Shown here: in pieces, positions 23,701 through 38,700 of the stretch
Numbering within the stretch: the first letter of the stretch is position 1
Layout: the number at the start of each line of letters is the position of its first letter
Assembly: GCA_018389105.1 (NCBI GenBank)
Contig: JACATO010001531.1
Location: 62,001 to 126,000 of the forward strand
Direction of reading: 5' to 3'
Length of the DNA: 64,000 nt
From: Nautilus pompilius
Lineage: Eukaryota > Mollusca > Cephalopoda > Nautilida > Nautilidae
Translations under genes and position numbers: made by a program
Notes under the pieces: model-generated
The model's database searches: none
Seen by the model: only the letters and a program-made list of their open reading frames with translations
What the model was told of the DNA's origin: nothing

Positions 23701-26700
23701 TTGCAAACCATCGTTGTACTGAGCGCTCATTTGCTATGTCCTCATTTGCTTTGTGGCCTAGTTTGAACACGTGAAGCAAAATGCCATCAAAACCTTTTCT
23801 ATCCACGCTTCACTCAGAACCCTGAAACAAATATCCATTTTATGATTTTTAAAAAAGTAAGTTTTGCATAATGTATGCCAAAGCACACACTACAAAACGA
23901 TATATAACTTATCTACATACATCTTTACAGGCATGCAAAAATAAAAAGAACCCAAAATTAACATAATATAAAAACTGACAAAACCTTTGTAATGATCTAA
24001 TAATTTCATTGAATCACTTTTCCATGTTAAACTGTTGTTCTAGGTCTTCATCCATGAAGTCATGTCTATTTATTTCTTGTACTGCACCAGAAACTCAAAT
24101 TCATCATTTCCTGAATCCATATCTTCTGCATTGTCTAGAGTACTGGTTGTGCCACCTTTTAAATAATTTTCCTGATCACATCTGATGACATGGAATTCCA
24201 TACAATATTAACCCATTCAAGATGGCAGCATAGCAACACCAGCTTTCTTGTATGACCACTCTTTGATTATGTTCCTTCCATTTAATTTTTCTTAGATGTT
24301 GCCTGAATGGCTGATTCTAAGATATAACAGTCAGCTGTACTAAGCTAGTACTACTACCCAGGATTATTGCGATGCTGCATATGCTTGATCACTGTCACTT
24401 ATTACTTTAATCCCATGTACCCTAAATGAGTTCCAAACAAGTTTTCACTAGGCATGGCAAGCCATCTATCTTCATTCAGCCAACACTTGCCCTCTCTAAC
24501 TACGGGATTCAATGAAGCAGGTATTCTCCTTTTAGCACATCAAGGGGAGGATATTTTTTGGTCAACGTGCAAAGTTTTAATCAATTTAGTTTTCTCCCCA
24601 AAGTGATGCATAGTCACAGTGACCAGCTTTCTCATCCATGCTTGCAATATCAGCAATGAAGTATCACAGAATCATCACATTCTAATAATGTATCAGTGGA
24701 ATTTTCCTGGTGTTGTGATAGTTTTTGCACAACAGTTGTTTTCTGTCTCCTAGACATGACATAATGCTATGCCTCAAGTTTCATCAGTTTTCCCATAACA
24801 CTGGTCAACACGTATTTTTCATGAAGCATATGTCAAGGTGTACTTAGTGTAGTTTTTAATGCTGATTTCAAATATACAATTAGTTTTTTGACATCACGTA
24901 CAGTTTTCAAGATGAGAAAGTTTTTTGGTTTTAGCTCATGCATTATATAGATATTCCAATTAATGACATGTATGCATGTATTTCATTTACATCATGGAAA
25001 CATACCTTTAAAATAAACTACATTATTCATTGCTGCATAGTTCAGATGCAATATTTCATCATCTCAAATTCAATATAAGTATAACTGTTTGTATCTATTT
25101 CCTTACTTGTTTTACAGTGTTAACAATGTCAAGACAGTGTAGAAATCATCCTGATGTGTTTTGTTATGTCTGGGGACAATTTATTGTGAAAGCTCAAAAA
25201 CATACAATAACACCAGAGATCAAGAAGATTTATAAGCTATAGATGTTTTTTTTTAAAAAGCTGTACTTCTCCATAATGGTAATTTGAAGCCCTCCATTCC
25301 TATTGCACACTCCGTTCATCTTCATGAATCATATGAGAATATGGAACTTTTACTTCATGCCATTGCCTATGAAAGATACCCATGGAAAATATGTGGAGAT
25401 TTAAAAGTCATTGGAATGTTAATGGGAATGCAGTCAGGTTTCATAAAATACTGTTGTTTCTTGTGTCTATGGGATAGTCGGGCAACTGACAGACATTATT
25501 CGGAATCAAACTGGCAGACAAGATCATACCAGCCAGGACTGTATAGCGTCAAGAATACACACCTTGTAGATCCATGTAATGTCCTATTGCCTCCTTTGCA
25601 CATAAAGCTTGGACTGATGAAACAGTTTGTAAAGACACTGGGGAATAGAAATGCCAGAGGGTTTGAGTATATTGTAGAAAAGTTTCCTAAAATCACACAG
25701 GCGAAGTTGAAAGAGGGTATCTTTGTTGGACCCCAAATTAGAGAAGTACTCAAAGATGTCAACTTCAAGACAACACTGGGTGAACTGGAACTGCCTGCCT
25801 GGAATGCTTTCAATTGGATCTGTGAGAATTTCTTGGGCAACAAGAAAGCAATGGACTACAAGGATGGCATCAAGAATCTTCTGAAATGTTACTCAGCAAT
25901 GGGTTGTCGCATGTCACTGAAAGTTCACTTCTTGGACTCCCATCTGGATTTCTTCACAGATAACCTTGTAGCAGTGTCTGATGAACATGGTGAAAGATTT
26001 CACCAGGACATTAGTGCTATGGAGAAACGGTACCAAGGCTTCTGGAATGACAGTATGCTGGCTGACTACTGCTGGACACTTTGCCGTGATCAACCAGATC
26101 AGGAACACTGCAGGAAATCCAAATCACAATGTTTCTAACTCTGTTGTTCTAACTTTGTCTGTTTTGTCTGACCCACTTTTTGTGTATTCACTCTTTGTAG
26201 AATGATAGTGATGATTTTTAACTCAATAAACTCATTTACTTTCTAAAAATAATATGTCTTTATTTATTACATTAATGATTTCAGAAATACAAATAATGAT
26301 TTCATATATACAAATATGTAAATATTTGCATGTATCTACTGAAAAACTGATACGTGCTGCATACAAATGGAGTGAAATTTTGAAATCAGCACGAAAAATT
26401 AGTCTAAAAAAGTTGGTTTGCATTCATAATGAGTATAATACATTTAATTTTGTTGACCAGTGTAATTGATGTTTGTTACCCACTTCCCAGTATTGGACAA
26501 GTCCAAAGTGGGTCCATAATCAGTTTACCCTTGTTATATTAACTCAAATTTCTTTTTCTGTCCATACCAAATTTCCTTTGTTCCACTAATTGATGTAGAT
26601 ATTGCAGTTTACAGCATCTAGCTTCAACTTGATCATGTTCCTTGCCATCTCTGGCAGTTGCTATAAAAATTTTGAGTGAGTGAACACATGGAAAAGAATT

Positions 26701-29700
26701 AGTGTTGAAATAGAAAGTACTACAATAAAAGCACAGCAAACAAAGATCTGACAAGATCCCCATATGTGCATCATGGTATCAACAATGTCACCATCACATT
26801 CTCAAACAAGGAGCATTTTCCAAAGATACATCATCAAACAATAATCAAATATCACAAATAAGCAATCTCTATAAAGTAAATTCTCCGATAGACTGTTCAT
26901 GTGCTGAAATATTCTTAAGGTGTTTATTGGGGATATTTATGAATGCTGAGGAGCGAGTTTTTTGGGGGGGAGGTATGTCTATTGGAACATGGATGGCAGT
27001 TACCTATATATAACAAACATGAAATTTTCAGAGCAAGAGGAAATATTAGTTACTGACTGACAACCTCAAACTAAGCTTCAAAGATAACTATTATTCCAAC
27101 TAATTTAATAATCTAGAGAAATATAAAAATATTGTAACATTTAAGAAACTACAGTACACTGCAACTGATTCTCTACATGAGAAGATAATGAAATCTCATT
27201 ACTGCTGTGTTTTTAAAGATTACACAATTACTGTTAATATATATTTCATACAAAAAGTATCCATTATTAGAGGGTTAACTATTACTCAAAACCAACCTGT
27301 CTAATTTTCCAGCTTTTTGCAAGACATACAAACCTTGGAATATTTATTAACTGAAAAATCTACCCCATGATTTCCAACATTTTAATTACAAAATTAAAGC
27401 AGTTAGTTATCAAAGTTCAATGCACAAAAACACACGGTCAATAAGTTGATTAAATCTGGAAGGTCAGCCATAGCCGCCTATTTGAAAAAAAAAGGTTACC
27501 AGAGTTCTTTAAGTGTATATGCAATTAATCTAAACTTTTGTTATCCAGCTCTTAGAGAGACTTTTCTTATGTTGATTTTATTAAGTTATTCATTAAATTC
27601 AAACTTTTGAGAGAAATTATTAACAAAAGGCACCAGTTTTATGAATTTGTTATATTAAAATTCAACTTATATTGTCATCTTTTATGGAAAATAACCTGAT
27701 ATGAAAGATTAAAATTAAATATCTTGTAGTATTTTTAAAATCAGTTAATTTTTCAAGAAAACATTTAAAGACTAAGAATTTGTGTATTTCACTGATTCTG
27801 AGCAGTTAACTGTTTCTGTAAGGATAAAGTTAAAAGCAGCTTAAAATGAATACTACAAATCATCTACCATCACTGAATTATGATGAATAAAAAGATTTTG
27901 TTTTTTCTTAAATCTTATTAGAAGAAAAAACTAGTCCTGACTTTTGTCTAAGTTAATTACAAACTTATTCAACAATTTTGTAAAAAATTCTTTCCATATT
28001 CTTTAGTTTTCTAAATGGTTTTTATTGTTCATAATTCCAAATTTCTTTTGCTCATTTGAACATTTTATTATTTCTAATCGTGTGGCAATATATTTCATCA
28101 GAAATTTCCATTTCCAAAATTTTAAAGTGCAATGATCAAGAAAGATTAACATAAATGGTTAAATGTTTTAGAACTTATTTCTAAATGAGAGCAATGTGTA
28201 AATATAAAAAATGATAACAGCAACAAAATATTCAAGCAGCTCATTTTTAGCTGTTCATCATTGGAAGTTGTCGTCTGATCTAACATGTGTAGTAAGCCAT
28301 CTTTCTCCCCCTATTATTTTCATCTTTTCTGTGATGTTGTAGGGTTATTTCCCATTACTTGTGTAAACACACTTCTCTTTAGATGATAATGGTTTTCACA
28401 CACACAAACCATAACAAGAAATTCCAGATCTCATCATAAGCAATTACACTGGACATCAAAAAATAACTTTTTGTCTGCTAATGAGGTATATGTAGGTGTC
28501 CTTTATCAAATCAAGCATGCTGATTCCAAATCTGAAGTCAGAATTGACCCAGCACATCAGGATTTGTAGTAACAGAAAAATGTCATTTTCACTCCTTGAT
28601 TATTATTAATAAATCAAGCACATTGAAAAATCGCAAAAAATAAATTTATTTATTCACAATATAAACACATCGTATATTGTACAGTAACTGTTTATAAATG
28701 CTTTAAGTACTTGATTTTACACTTGTGAATAGCAGTGGTTTGTCTCTGAAGAAACCAACAAGACTCCTCGCATCATGTTGGAGTTGAATCCTCCCCTGAT
28801 AGTGGGTCTCGATTGCCTGTGTGTGTTGGTGGAACCTATCACCATGCTCATTGCTCTCAGCACAAGGTTGACTGGGAAGAAATCAGTGTGAATGAAGAAA
28901 ATGCAACTTCAGCGACATACAACAACCCATTTCTTCAAAGGCTTTTATCATATCTTGAACCAACCTGGCATAGTTGTCTGCTTTGTGGTTCCCAAGGAAA
29001 ATGCGGACTACCAGTTTGAAAGCCTCCCATGCAGCCAGCTCCAGTGGGTTAAGTCTTGACTGGAAGACCAGATCAGAAAATAAATTACGAATTTGTGGTC
29101 CGACAAATACCAGCCTTCAACTTTGCACCAGTTAAAATCGCTCCAAGTTTTCTTTCAGATAAAGAAATCCCACACCTTCAACACTCATTGCCTTTACAAA
29201 GCTCTCATTAGGCCCAGCTTTATATGCAATGGTGGAAGAAACACTTTTTGTGGACGTACAGTGACACGTTGCACATTGAATTTTCTTTGAGTATGGTCTG
29301 TTCTTGATGGCCATTCTTTGATCTTAAAGCGATTTGCATTGTCTCAGCTATTCCACAAGCACAAGAAGCACACATGTACATGTAGGCAGGCAACCACCTG
29401 GTTGTCCAGCATAGCCTGCTGTGTGTACACAGTACTAAAAAGAACACTCAAAATATAATATTGGATTTCCATAACTAAAAACCCTTAGGTTAATTCTGAT
29501 TTCAGATTTGAAAACAGCACATTTGAATTAGTTTAAGACATATACCTTTACCTCAGTAGCAAATTGGTTGTTGTCCAGTGTTATAGGTGGTTTGCTTATA
29601 GCAGCTGACAAGATTAAACTATAAATAGAGCTGAAATGTTTCACTTACTTTGATTTAATTTTTTTAGCATCAGGTCCTGCATCATCACTCTGGGTTCGTT

Positions 29701-32700
29701 TGTTGTTTGGGTCCACAGATTTCAGAAGTGAAACCTAAAAGCACAAAAAGTTCATATTTAAATAAAAACAACAACAATGAAAACCATTTCATTTAGTTTT
29801 CTACAACTTCTAAAGGAAAACAATCATGAGTTCATAAATGAACTTTCATCTGACAAAAAGTGAGTGTTGCTGTAATCTGACACATCAAGACCTATAAAAA
29901 ATGTATAAAAACCTATTTAAGGATAATTAAATATTTTCTTGAAATGCAACAATGTCTCTTTTGGATAAGCATTTGGCTTTTAACACAAGCACTGGCATAT
30001 AACAAAGTGTTTATATGCATAGTTTTAGGACTGCCTTACCTAGCACACACACAGCTTCATTTGTTTTAAATATCTTTCAATATTCCCCAGGTACTAGATA
30101 ATCTATCTGTAACTTTTTTAGTAGCATAGACATGCACTTAGTGATCATAAAAGTAAAATAATTTTTAAAAAAAAGACTTAAAGGCATTTTAAAAGAATTT
30201 ACCAGAATTTAAACAAATTCATACATAAATGAATGAGTGTTTTTTTTTTTTTTAAAAAAAATAAAGCAACTATGTTCTACGTTAAACAGAAACAAACAAA
30301 AAGGCTACTGAAACCAAATTCATTTTTTGACTAATAACATAAAAGAAAAGAGAGAGAATTTAACTGTTTATTGGAGAGGTTTTCTGACAGGCAACAGCAG
30401 AATTAGGGTACTGCCCACATATATAAAATAATCTTTACTTGTACATTTAATGTAGCTCCTTTAATTCTTTAACCCTACCCAAAATTTTAGTTAATTCCCA
30501 AAAGCAAAATACTGAGAATAAGGCAAGCTTTATACAGAAAAACGCGTTACTAGTAAAATTATCTAATGAAGGAAATCTAAATGGTCAAGTGAGAAATTAT
30601 ATCAAAACTAAAGGTTATGAGAGCTCTTTTTACATAATTTGCTGGACCTTCAAAGAGCCATTTTGTTTTGTCTGAGATGTGATTACAAAGTTGAATTTAC
30701 TGGAAGACAGGCAAATCTACATAGTACTCTTTGAAGCTGGTAAATTACAAATGAGCATCTTTAACTTTAACATCTGAACTACATCCCTCACAGATCCAAT
30801 TAAGCTCCCAGTTTATGCCCATTTTTTTGCTACACTATCTGCATCTTCCTTTTTTCACTTTCAAATGGTCTTCTTAGCACATTCTTTACTGTCAGTGTTG
30901 ATCTCTAGAACAGCTTCCTGATTCTTTGCCATGAGTTGAATAGTTAGTGCCCTTCTAAACTCTAAGCAAGCTGTTTGGACCTGCCTGATCTAGGTCTTCT
31001 GCATCAAAATAAATGCATTAATAACTGCTGTATTTAGCATATACCAAAAGATGCATCTCCACCATTTCATGCACTCGCAACCTACAGGATGAGATTATCT
31101 CAGCTGGTCAGCACAATATAGCCCCCTCATGAATTGATGAAAGCTTCAAAGAGCCACTGAACAAGACACTGGTTAGCTGTTCTCTCTCAATGTCACCTTC
31201 TGACATCTCCTGTGGTGCTGAATTTATGGACACAAAGTACACTTGCATCTTTTGAGGAACAACACAGGATTGGTGTTCTGGTACACTGGACTACTTGGAA
31301 CTCTCCTTGGTTGTGTAACTTGGTTAAGAAGTTTCAGGTGAGTCTTTTCTGAGAGCAGACACTAAGGAAAAAAAAAATCCAAAAAAGAAAATTATCTATG
31401 AAAATATGATGTTCCTTAAATTTAGGAATTGCCATGAAATTCATAACAGCTGTATCTCCAAGGCAATGTTCAGGCTAGTTTCCAGATCTTCCTGTGCAAA
31501 CGTGAAAATCATTTACATACTCATGGGAATCAGCTGAGACCCAGACTTTTCAATGTCATGCTTGTCAGGGTCCATAGGACAGCAATGCTTTCCATCTATA
31601 ATAGCTCAACAGCTGTTTCTCTGCCTTACTGGCAGTAGTTATCAGCATTTGCATCATCATCAACAGTATTTCCAATGTGAAAATACTGGTCAAGCTTTTA
31701 AAATTGGGGTACAAATTATATAATGATTAACTATAACTGTTTCTGAAAGTCTATAAAACTACTGTGTAAATACATGCTGCTCGGTCATCTCCAAAAGTGT
31801 ATTATCTTACCTGAGTAACATCTGTATTTCCATAATTTTCAAAAGTAACTGTACAGCTACCATCTTCCAGAATTTCTTCTATCGTAGCTTCATAATACCT
31901 AAAAATTTATTTACAAATAATAATACAGATTTTGTGATTTGTTCTTGATGGACGGACATGGACACACACAAACTTTACCCTTTTCTCTTTCTATTGATAA
32001 AATTAGATTTTGAAATAATTCAGTTTTAAGGTGAAGCATACTTGTTTATTCCAACAATTTTTCATCCATCCTGCTTGATTTGCTTCCTCAATGTTTTTTT
32101 TTTCCAGCTTCTCCCCCCAAACAGTTAGTATGCTGTCCCACTAACCAAGCTGGCTAAAGATTAAAAGCACATTTAGGATCAACAGTATCTGACCAAAGAT
32201 AAATAGAATTTAATTATTTTGAGATAACCAAAATCCACTTTAGATTTTAAAAGAGTTTGAGCCACTCCATCATACCCATAAATAAAATTTTAAAATCTAA
32301 TAGAATCATCAACATATATAGTTTTTCATAAGATTAAAGTTGTCATCATTGTTAAGAATGCAGGCTAAAGACCTAGGCCCTATGCTAAGTCACACTATGC
32401 ATAGCTAATATTGTTAGTAACATCATGGATAATCCAAGTGTTCCTGTATTTTAGTTGAACTTGCTTTCTTTAATGATTCTAAATTTTGTTGCTGTCATCA
32501 TACACCAGTCTCAACAATGAAGATAACTTCTCTACACTGGAGAAAACCCTCATGATACAGCATAGTGCTGCAATTTTAGGAGCCCAACAAACTCTTTTTT
32601 TCGATTAATTTGCTGCTGAAGAGGAAGAAACAAAACCAAGTCATTTGATAGCCTTGCAGTCCAGTAGTCTAACCACTGGTTGCCCATACATTTTGATGAC

Positions 32701-35700
32701 AAATTCATCATAATTTGTTCCGAACATCCCACCAGAAAAATTGTTCAGCATTGGCTCAATGAAGAATTTTAAAAATTCAAATTCTCTAATAACTTTCTGT
32801 ACAGTGGTTATAATGCAGAAAGATCCCATTTTACTTTTTATAATTCTTGAAATACTTTTCTTCTGCCAAATTTTTGGTTTATTTATCTGAAGAAGAAACA
32901 GTAGTATGTATCTAGCATATTTCAAAAGTTCATGATAAAGACCATGTCATAGCAACCTATGCAATCAATTAATAAAATTGTTTCAAAGTGAATCAGTAGT
33001 AATCAGCATCCTTTCATCAAAACAAGTAACTATTAGAAAATGTTTGGAAACCAAGAATATCAAAAATTTGTCATCAGTTGAGCATCCGGCAATAAAATTT
33101 TCATAATGCTCTTTTCATATAGCATCACTTGAAAAATTAATGCATAATCAACAGCAGATAACACTATACAAATCTATCCATATCACTGGAAAAGTAATGA
33201 CACTAGAAATAATAAAGATTTCAAATGTTGTCAATAATTTTTGTTTTGGATGATGTCAGAGTATGCAAACATGGGCAATATCTCCCCCCTCCACCACCCC
33301 TGAAAAGTTGATGGTAATAATGTAATGATAGCATTCTTTTCTTTTGCCCAATTCACCGTGCTCACTGGTGTGTAGTGAATCAGGCAAGAAATAACAAGTC
33401 TGACCACACCCGGCTAAAGGTCAAAGACTGGGAAGAGGGTAGCAATATAGGAAAATACAAGACAAGACAATGACAGCATGCACGTGTCAAAGTAAATAGC
33501 TAAACTATCTATCTCTCCTCTTAGTTTTGAAAAGGAAGGGGTAGCCAATTGGTTAGTATAACGATGTCTTGACTAATTAATTAGTGACCTTAGCAGTGCT
33601 TCTAATTGGTTAAACTAAGCGCTAGGAGTCACTTTCAGATTCCACTAAGCTATAGAAATTGGCAAATCACCATCCATTAGCCAAATGATCTAGTCAAGTT
33701 AAGCCAAATACAGTTTTTACATTTGTATTTGTTTTAGATATTTTGTTAATCCTCATTTCTCAAAAATGGATATTAGAAAGTTTTTGGCAAAGCAGAAAAT
33801 ATAAACACCGGAGAAGGCAAGAACTTAAAAAACAAAGCTGCAATATCTCTGATCCACATTAACAAAAGCAGTTAAATGTGATCAACCCAATCATTCTAAT
33901 CATAATCCTGATGATATTGAATTGCATGTTGTTATAAAACTAGCAATCTTAAACACAATCTACTTGTAAAAAGTGACTCATTTCATGAGAATTATGATTT
34001 CAAAAATAAAATGCAAAAGGAGCACAGAGTTCCTGTCATGTGTGACTAAATCAATATTCGCCATTGCTTAGTTATTCTCACACTTAAAAGTAGTGATCAA
34101 AATAAAATACCTTTGTTAGGAAGATAAAAACAAATTAGTATATTTTTTCTTTAATGATAGTATGTTTTCATCAATAGCCACATTTTCCATGCACTTAATA
34201 TCATTTTGTCACCCCCATGCTGTGATTTTTTTTTTATCTGGCAGACTTTTTATCATCCATTTTGGCCTCCCAACAAACCTCTACCACCTGGAAAAAATCC
34301 TGTGGACACCTATGTATGAAAAAGATTTGTTTTTTTTTTTACTAATTTTTTTTTTAGAGTGGAAGAATGACATCAAGCTAATTAGTTCTAGTTCAAACTT
34401 TTAAAATATAAACATGAATTAATTGCAATTAAAAACTGAATTTTTCATTATTATTATTATTTTTATGAATCAGATAATTATAATTCTTCTGTACTGTAAT
34501 CCACCCACTGATGTTTTTAAATGTTACAATGACAACAGTTATAGGGTTTTAATGCTTGTTTTCTTGACAGCTGAATGAAGTCACTGAAAATTGTACTTAC
34601 TGTCCATCATCAGACCACATGGCCATACACAAATCGCCACACTCCCATGTATGGATGGGCAGCTCATCAGCCCCTTCATCTGTTTCAATGCTGCCTTCTT
34701 CAGCTGCAGCTACACTCCCTTTAACCACCAATTCATTAGTCAACTCGATCACCTCCTGAAGAGAGAGAAGCCACATTAGTTTCACAAATCTAATACTATT
34801 ACAATCCTGTGATGGGTAAAACAGAAATCTGCAGCTACCTTAATAAGCTGAAATCTGTATTTACCTAAAAATGGAAATAACAGGAGTGGAGAAAAATACA
34901 AAAAACAAAACATTAAACCTTTTCTTCTTTCTGTTAATATTTTTGTAGCTCAAACTATTAACCAGATTGTAAATGAAGCCTAACAAGCAAATATTTATTA
35001 AAATTCAAATTACTAATTTTTCAAAAAATTGTCCTACAATGCCTACACTTGTAAACAGAAACTTTGGTGTGACTGTTGAGTAGTAAAGCATATCAAGCAT
35101 AAAAGATTGTTTTAATGAGGCTAGATCACGTGGTCATCAATGCAAGAAAGAGAACAAACAAAAGCCTTATCCAAATTAAAAGTAAAATCTTGTATGAAAG
35201 ATTTTTTTTCTAGTTTTTAAAGAAGTCTATTTTACTACACAGCAGGTAGATACAAAGATACAAATATATGCCCTTCAGTCTTTCAAAAGATATGAAAAAG
35301 ACAAGAGTAACAAATTAATGCTTTACTTCCTGAATGTGTTTATTTAATTTTAAAAAGTCACTCCTCTTCCTCTATGAAGCTAAGGCAGATTAATTAGCCA
35401 AATGTAGCAAAAATAACATGACCATAAAGAGTTCTTTCTTATATTCATTAGTGATCTGACATGTGCAGAGGAAGTAGTTGAGAGAAACTCATAAAAGCCA
35501 AGTAAGCCACCATATATTTCTAACATTGCAGTTCTTCTCCTAGTTAACTTTTTTCCTAATGATCTTGAGAGAATAACAGTGATTTCTTTGAATTCCTAGA
35601 AATCTATTAGAAAAAGAAAATTACTCTAGTAATATACCATATTTATCCAACCAAGAAACCAAACAACAGTTGTTAAAAAGGTAAAACAACATCACACAAA

Positions 35701-38700
35701 AGAGGCAATTTAATTAAGTAATTTCAGTCAAAGAATAAAATAAAATCACATAAGCAAATGCCTCTAGCACCCATTTATCATTAACGCACAGTTTGCAGTA
35801 TTCTAATAAATAATTGCCCAGCCTATAAAAATGGTCAATAAAATATATATTTCAAAGGTAGCTGAGACAATATATCCAACAACTAATGCTGTATTAATAG
35901 AAAAAAAACTTAAGTAATGAACATTAGGTATAAGAAAACAGTTTAAAACTATTGTTTAGTCATACAAACCACACTGCCTTAGATTACCAATAAATAAGCA
36001 TGCCACTGTCTCCAGGAACTCCACTGAAATGTAAGTCACTGTTTAGCCAAAAATCTCCTCGGTGTGCCACCAAGACAAATATCATTCAATTAGTCAATGG
36101 GCAGAGTGAATACTTACTCATGACTGTCCAATCTGTTTCATAGGTATGTTCGAACGTACGAAGAGTATATGTAGTGCCTCTTCATCTAGAAATACAAGAG
36201 TCTACAACAAATTAGATTGGCTATGTTTGGAGACCAGGTTGACTACAGAAAATACAAGACAAATTTGTAGCGAATTGCTCACTAATTTGCTTATCATTTA
36301 AGGCTGATCTACAAAGTTATCAAAAGTTTCACTTCAATGAAACAAATACATCATCATGATGTCACAGAGAGAAAAATGTGTGCATGTTCTAGATGTAAAG
36401 AAAAATTTAAGATATCAAAATATCTACTTTAACTATTAGAACAAATTTTTGAAAAAAAACTGAAGTTTTGAAAATCCATTCACTTACAAATGTATAAAAA
36501 TAAGAGATTAAAAAACATCTGCAGAATTTCCTCAAGTACTCTATTTTTAGCACTGTTTATCATAGTGATGACTATATGCTCATAAAATACACTTTTTTTT
36601 TTAAAAGACATCAGGCATTTTGGAAAAGTTGTTAGGTTTGTTTATTTTGGGGAGTGCATGGGAGAATCAATCAGGTACCCTGACTGACAAGCCACTGAAT
36701 CACTTATTCTGATTCATTTATCATTTAAAAGTAAAAACTTGTATCGCATTAAAAATAATGCCAGTTTGTTGTTGTTTTTTAAAGGAAATAGTTAAAGGAT
36801 AATAGCACAGCCAACTTCATATGGAATTTATTTCTAATGTGTACTGTAAAGTGCCATGTATTATACACTATTGTATATAATACGTACCCCAATTGTGATC
36901 TGTAAAAAACCCCAAAAACGTATAATTCGCATTATAATAGGCAGGCATATTAGCTCATATTTCGGGTGGCATCAGATTGGGCCAACCTTAAGGAGAACGG
37001 ATATTATACAACAGACAAATGGCCATAGATCAACTGAGAAATTACATCTTTCCTTTAGTGGGGCCATAAAGAATAAATTAAATGTGGAGATATTTTATGG
37101 GACATACGTAATAGTTTCACAGAAATCAAAAAAAAAAAATTCACTCACTCAGCTGTAGTAGTGACGCGGTAAACCAAGTCACCGGAATGCACAAATCAAG
37201 TTTTCATGAATACCTTGTGTATTATGCCGTGGTGTTCAAAGGTCTTTGTGAAAAAATTCCATTTCAATTACTATGCCACCCTCATTTATTACACCAACTC
37301 ACCTACTACACCATGGCATAGTGACCAACAAGGTATTACGGCAACACATATATAAACTCTGCACAGGGATAATCTTCAATCAGTCCTGGTTTCTACATAT
37401 TGTTACATATGAAGACTGTCAAAAAAGAATCCGACCTTATTTTTTCCTGTGGGAAGTAATGACAATAGGGAGGCAAAAGTGTGCATAGTGGAGCCACATG
37501 CGTGGTTTTTGGCGGGCTTGCTGGATGCGTCAGTCGCTGTCAGGCAGCCAGCGTGTGAGGTGCTGTACTACTTACTCGTCACATTTTCATTTCGCCCGTG
37601 ATGACAGAACATGTGCAGCAAAGATCTTGCATCAAGTTTTGCCAAAAGATTGGAGATACCCAAGCGGAAACAATTCGCAAAATTCAATAGGCTTTTGGAG
37701 ACAATGCCACAGGTGTTACCCAAATTAAAGAATGGTACAACAGGTTACAAAGATGGCCGCACATCGGTGGAGAGTGACCAGCGTTCCAGGAGGCTGTCAA
37801 CAAGCCGCAATGAAGATGTTATCGAGAAAGTGCGAGTAATTAGTGATGAGGTTGGGATCAGTAAAGATTCTGCACATGCAATTTTAAAGGAAGATTTGGC
37901 TTTGCGCAGAGTGGCAGCGAAATCTGTGCCCAAGCTGCTTCCTCAGGAACTACAACTACTTCAACTTGAGGTTGCGCAGGACCTGCTGGATACTGCCAAC
38001 AGGTATCCTGAGTTCCAGAATACCGTGATAACTGGAGATGAGACGTGGGTGCACGGGTACGACCCAGAAACCAAAGCTCAGTCATCACAGTGGAAGCACC
38101 CAAAGTTGCCAAGACCCAAAAAAGCAAGTCAGGTCAGGAGAAAAATCAAGATGATGCAGACTGTTTTCTTTGACTACTGAGGTGTTGTGCATCACAAATA
38201 TGCACCAGGACAAACAGTTACAAAGGAGTACCATCAGGAAGTCTCCGACGTCTTCATGATGCAGTTCAGCACAAGAGACCGGATCTGTGGGCATCGCAAA
38301 ACTGGCAGCTATATCATGACAACGCTCCGGCTCATTCATCACAGCTGATCCAAGGTTTCTTGGCAAAGAAAGGCATTTGGCTCATTCACCAGGCTCCATA
38401 CTCTCCAGACATGGTTCCTTCTGACTTCTGGTTGTTCCCAAAAATGAAGATGCCACTGAAAGGCTCCCACTTTGAGAGCCGAGAGGACATCATGCGGAAT
38501 GCAACGGCAGAGCTGAGAAGCATTCCAGACGTGCTTTGAACAGTGGAAGGATCGCTGGGCTAAGTGTGTGGAGGCACAAGGGGCCTACTTCGAAGGGGAT
38601 TAGCAATTGAACCCCACTAAGTATGTAATTTTTTTCCCCAGCCTAAGGTCGGATACTTTTTCGACAGACCTCATATAACCAAGCCACCAACAAAACGTAT

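Noticed and set aside
25496..25843. 115-codon - strand ORF
   Set aside because: It is antisense to the unassigned family ORF, whose + strand translation is conserved in motif and repeated at 28745-29390.
33530..33565. tRNA-like sequence GGGGTAGCCAATTGGTTAG
   Set aside because: It resembles the D-arm region of a tRNA-derived SINE, but no B box, anticodon arm or acceptor pairing follows.
34591..34779. + strand ORF over SMNDC1 exon 3
   Set aside because: It is antisense to a well-supported coding exon.
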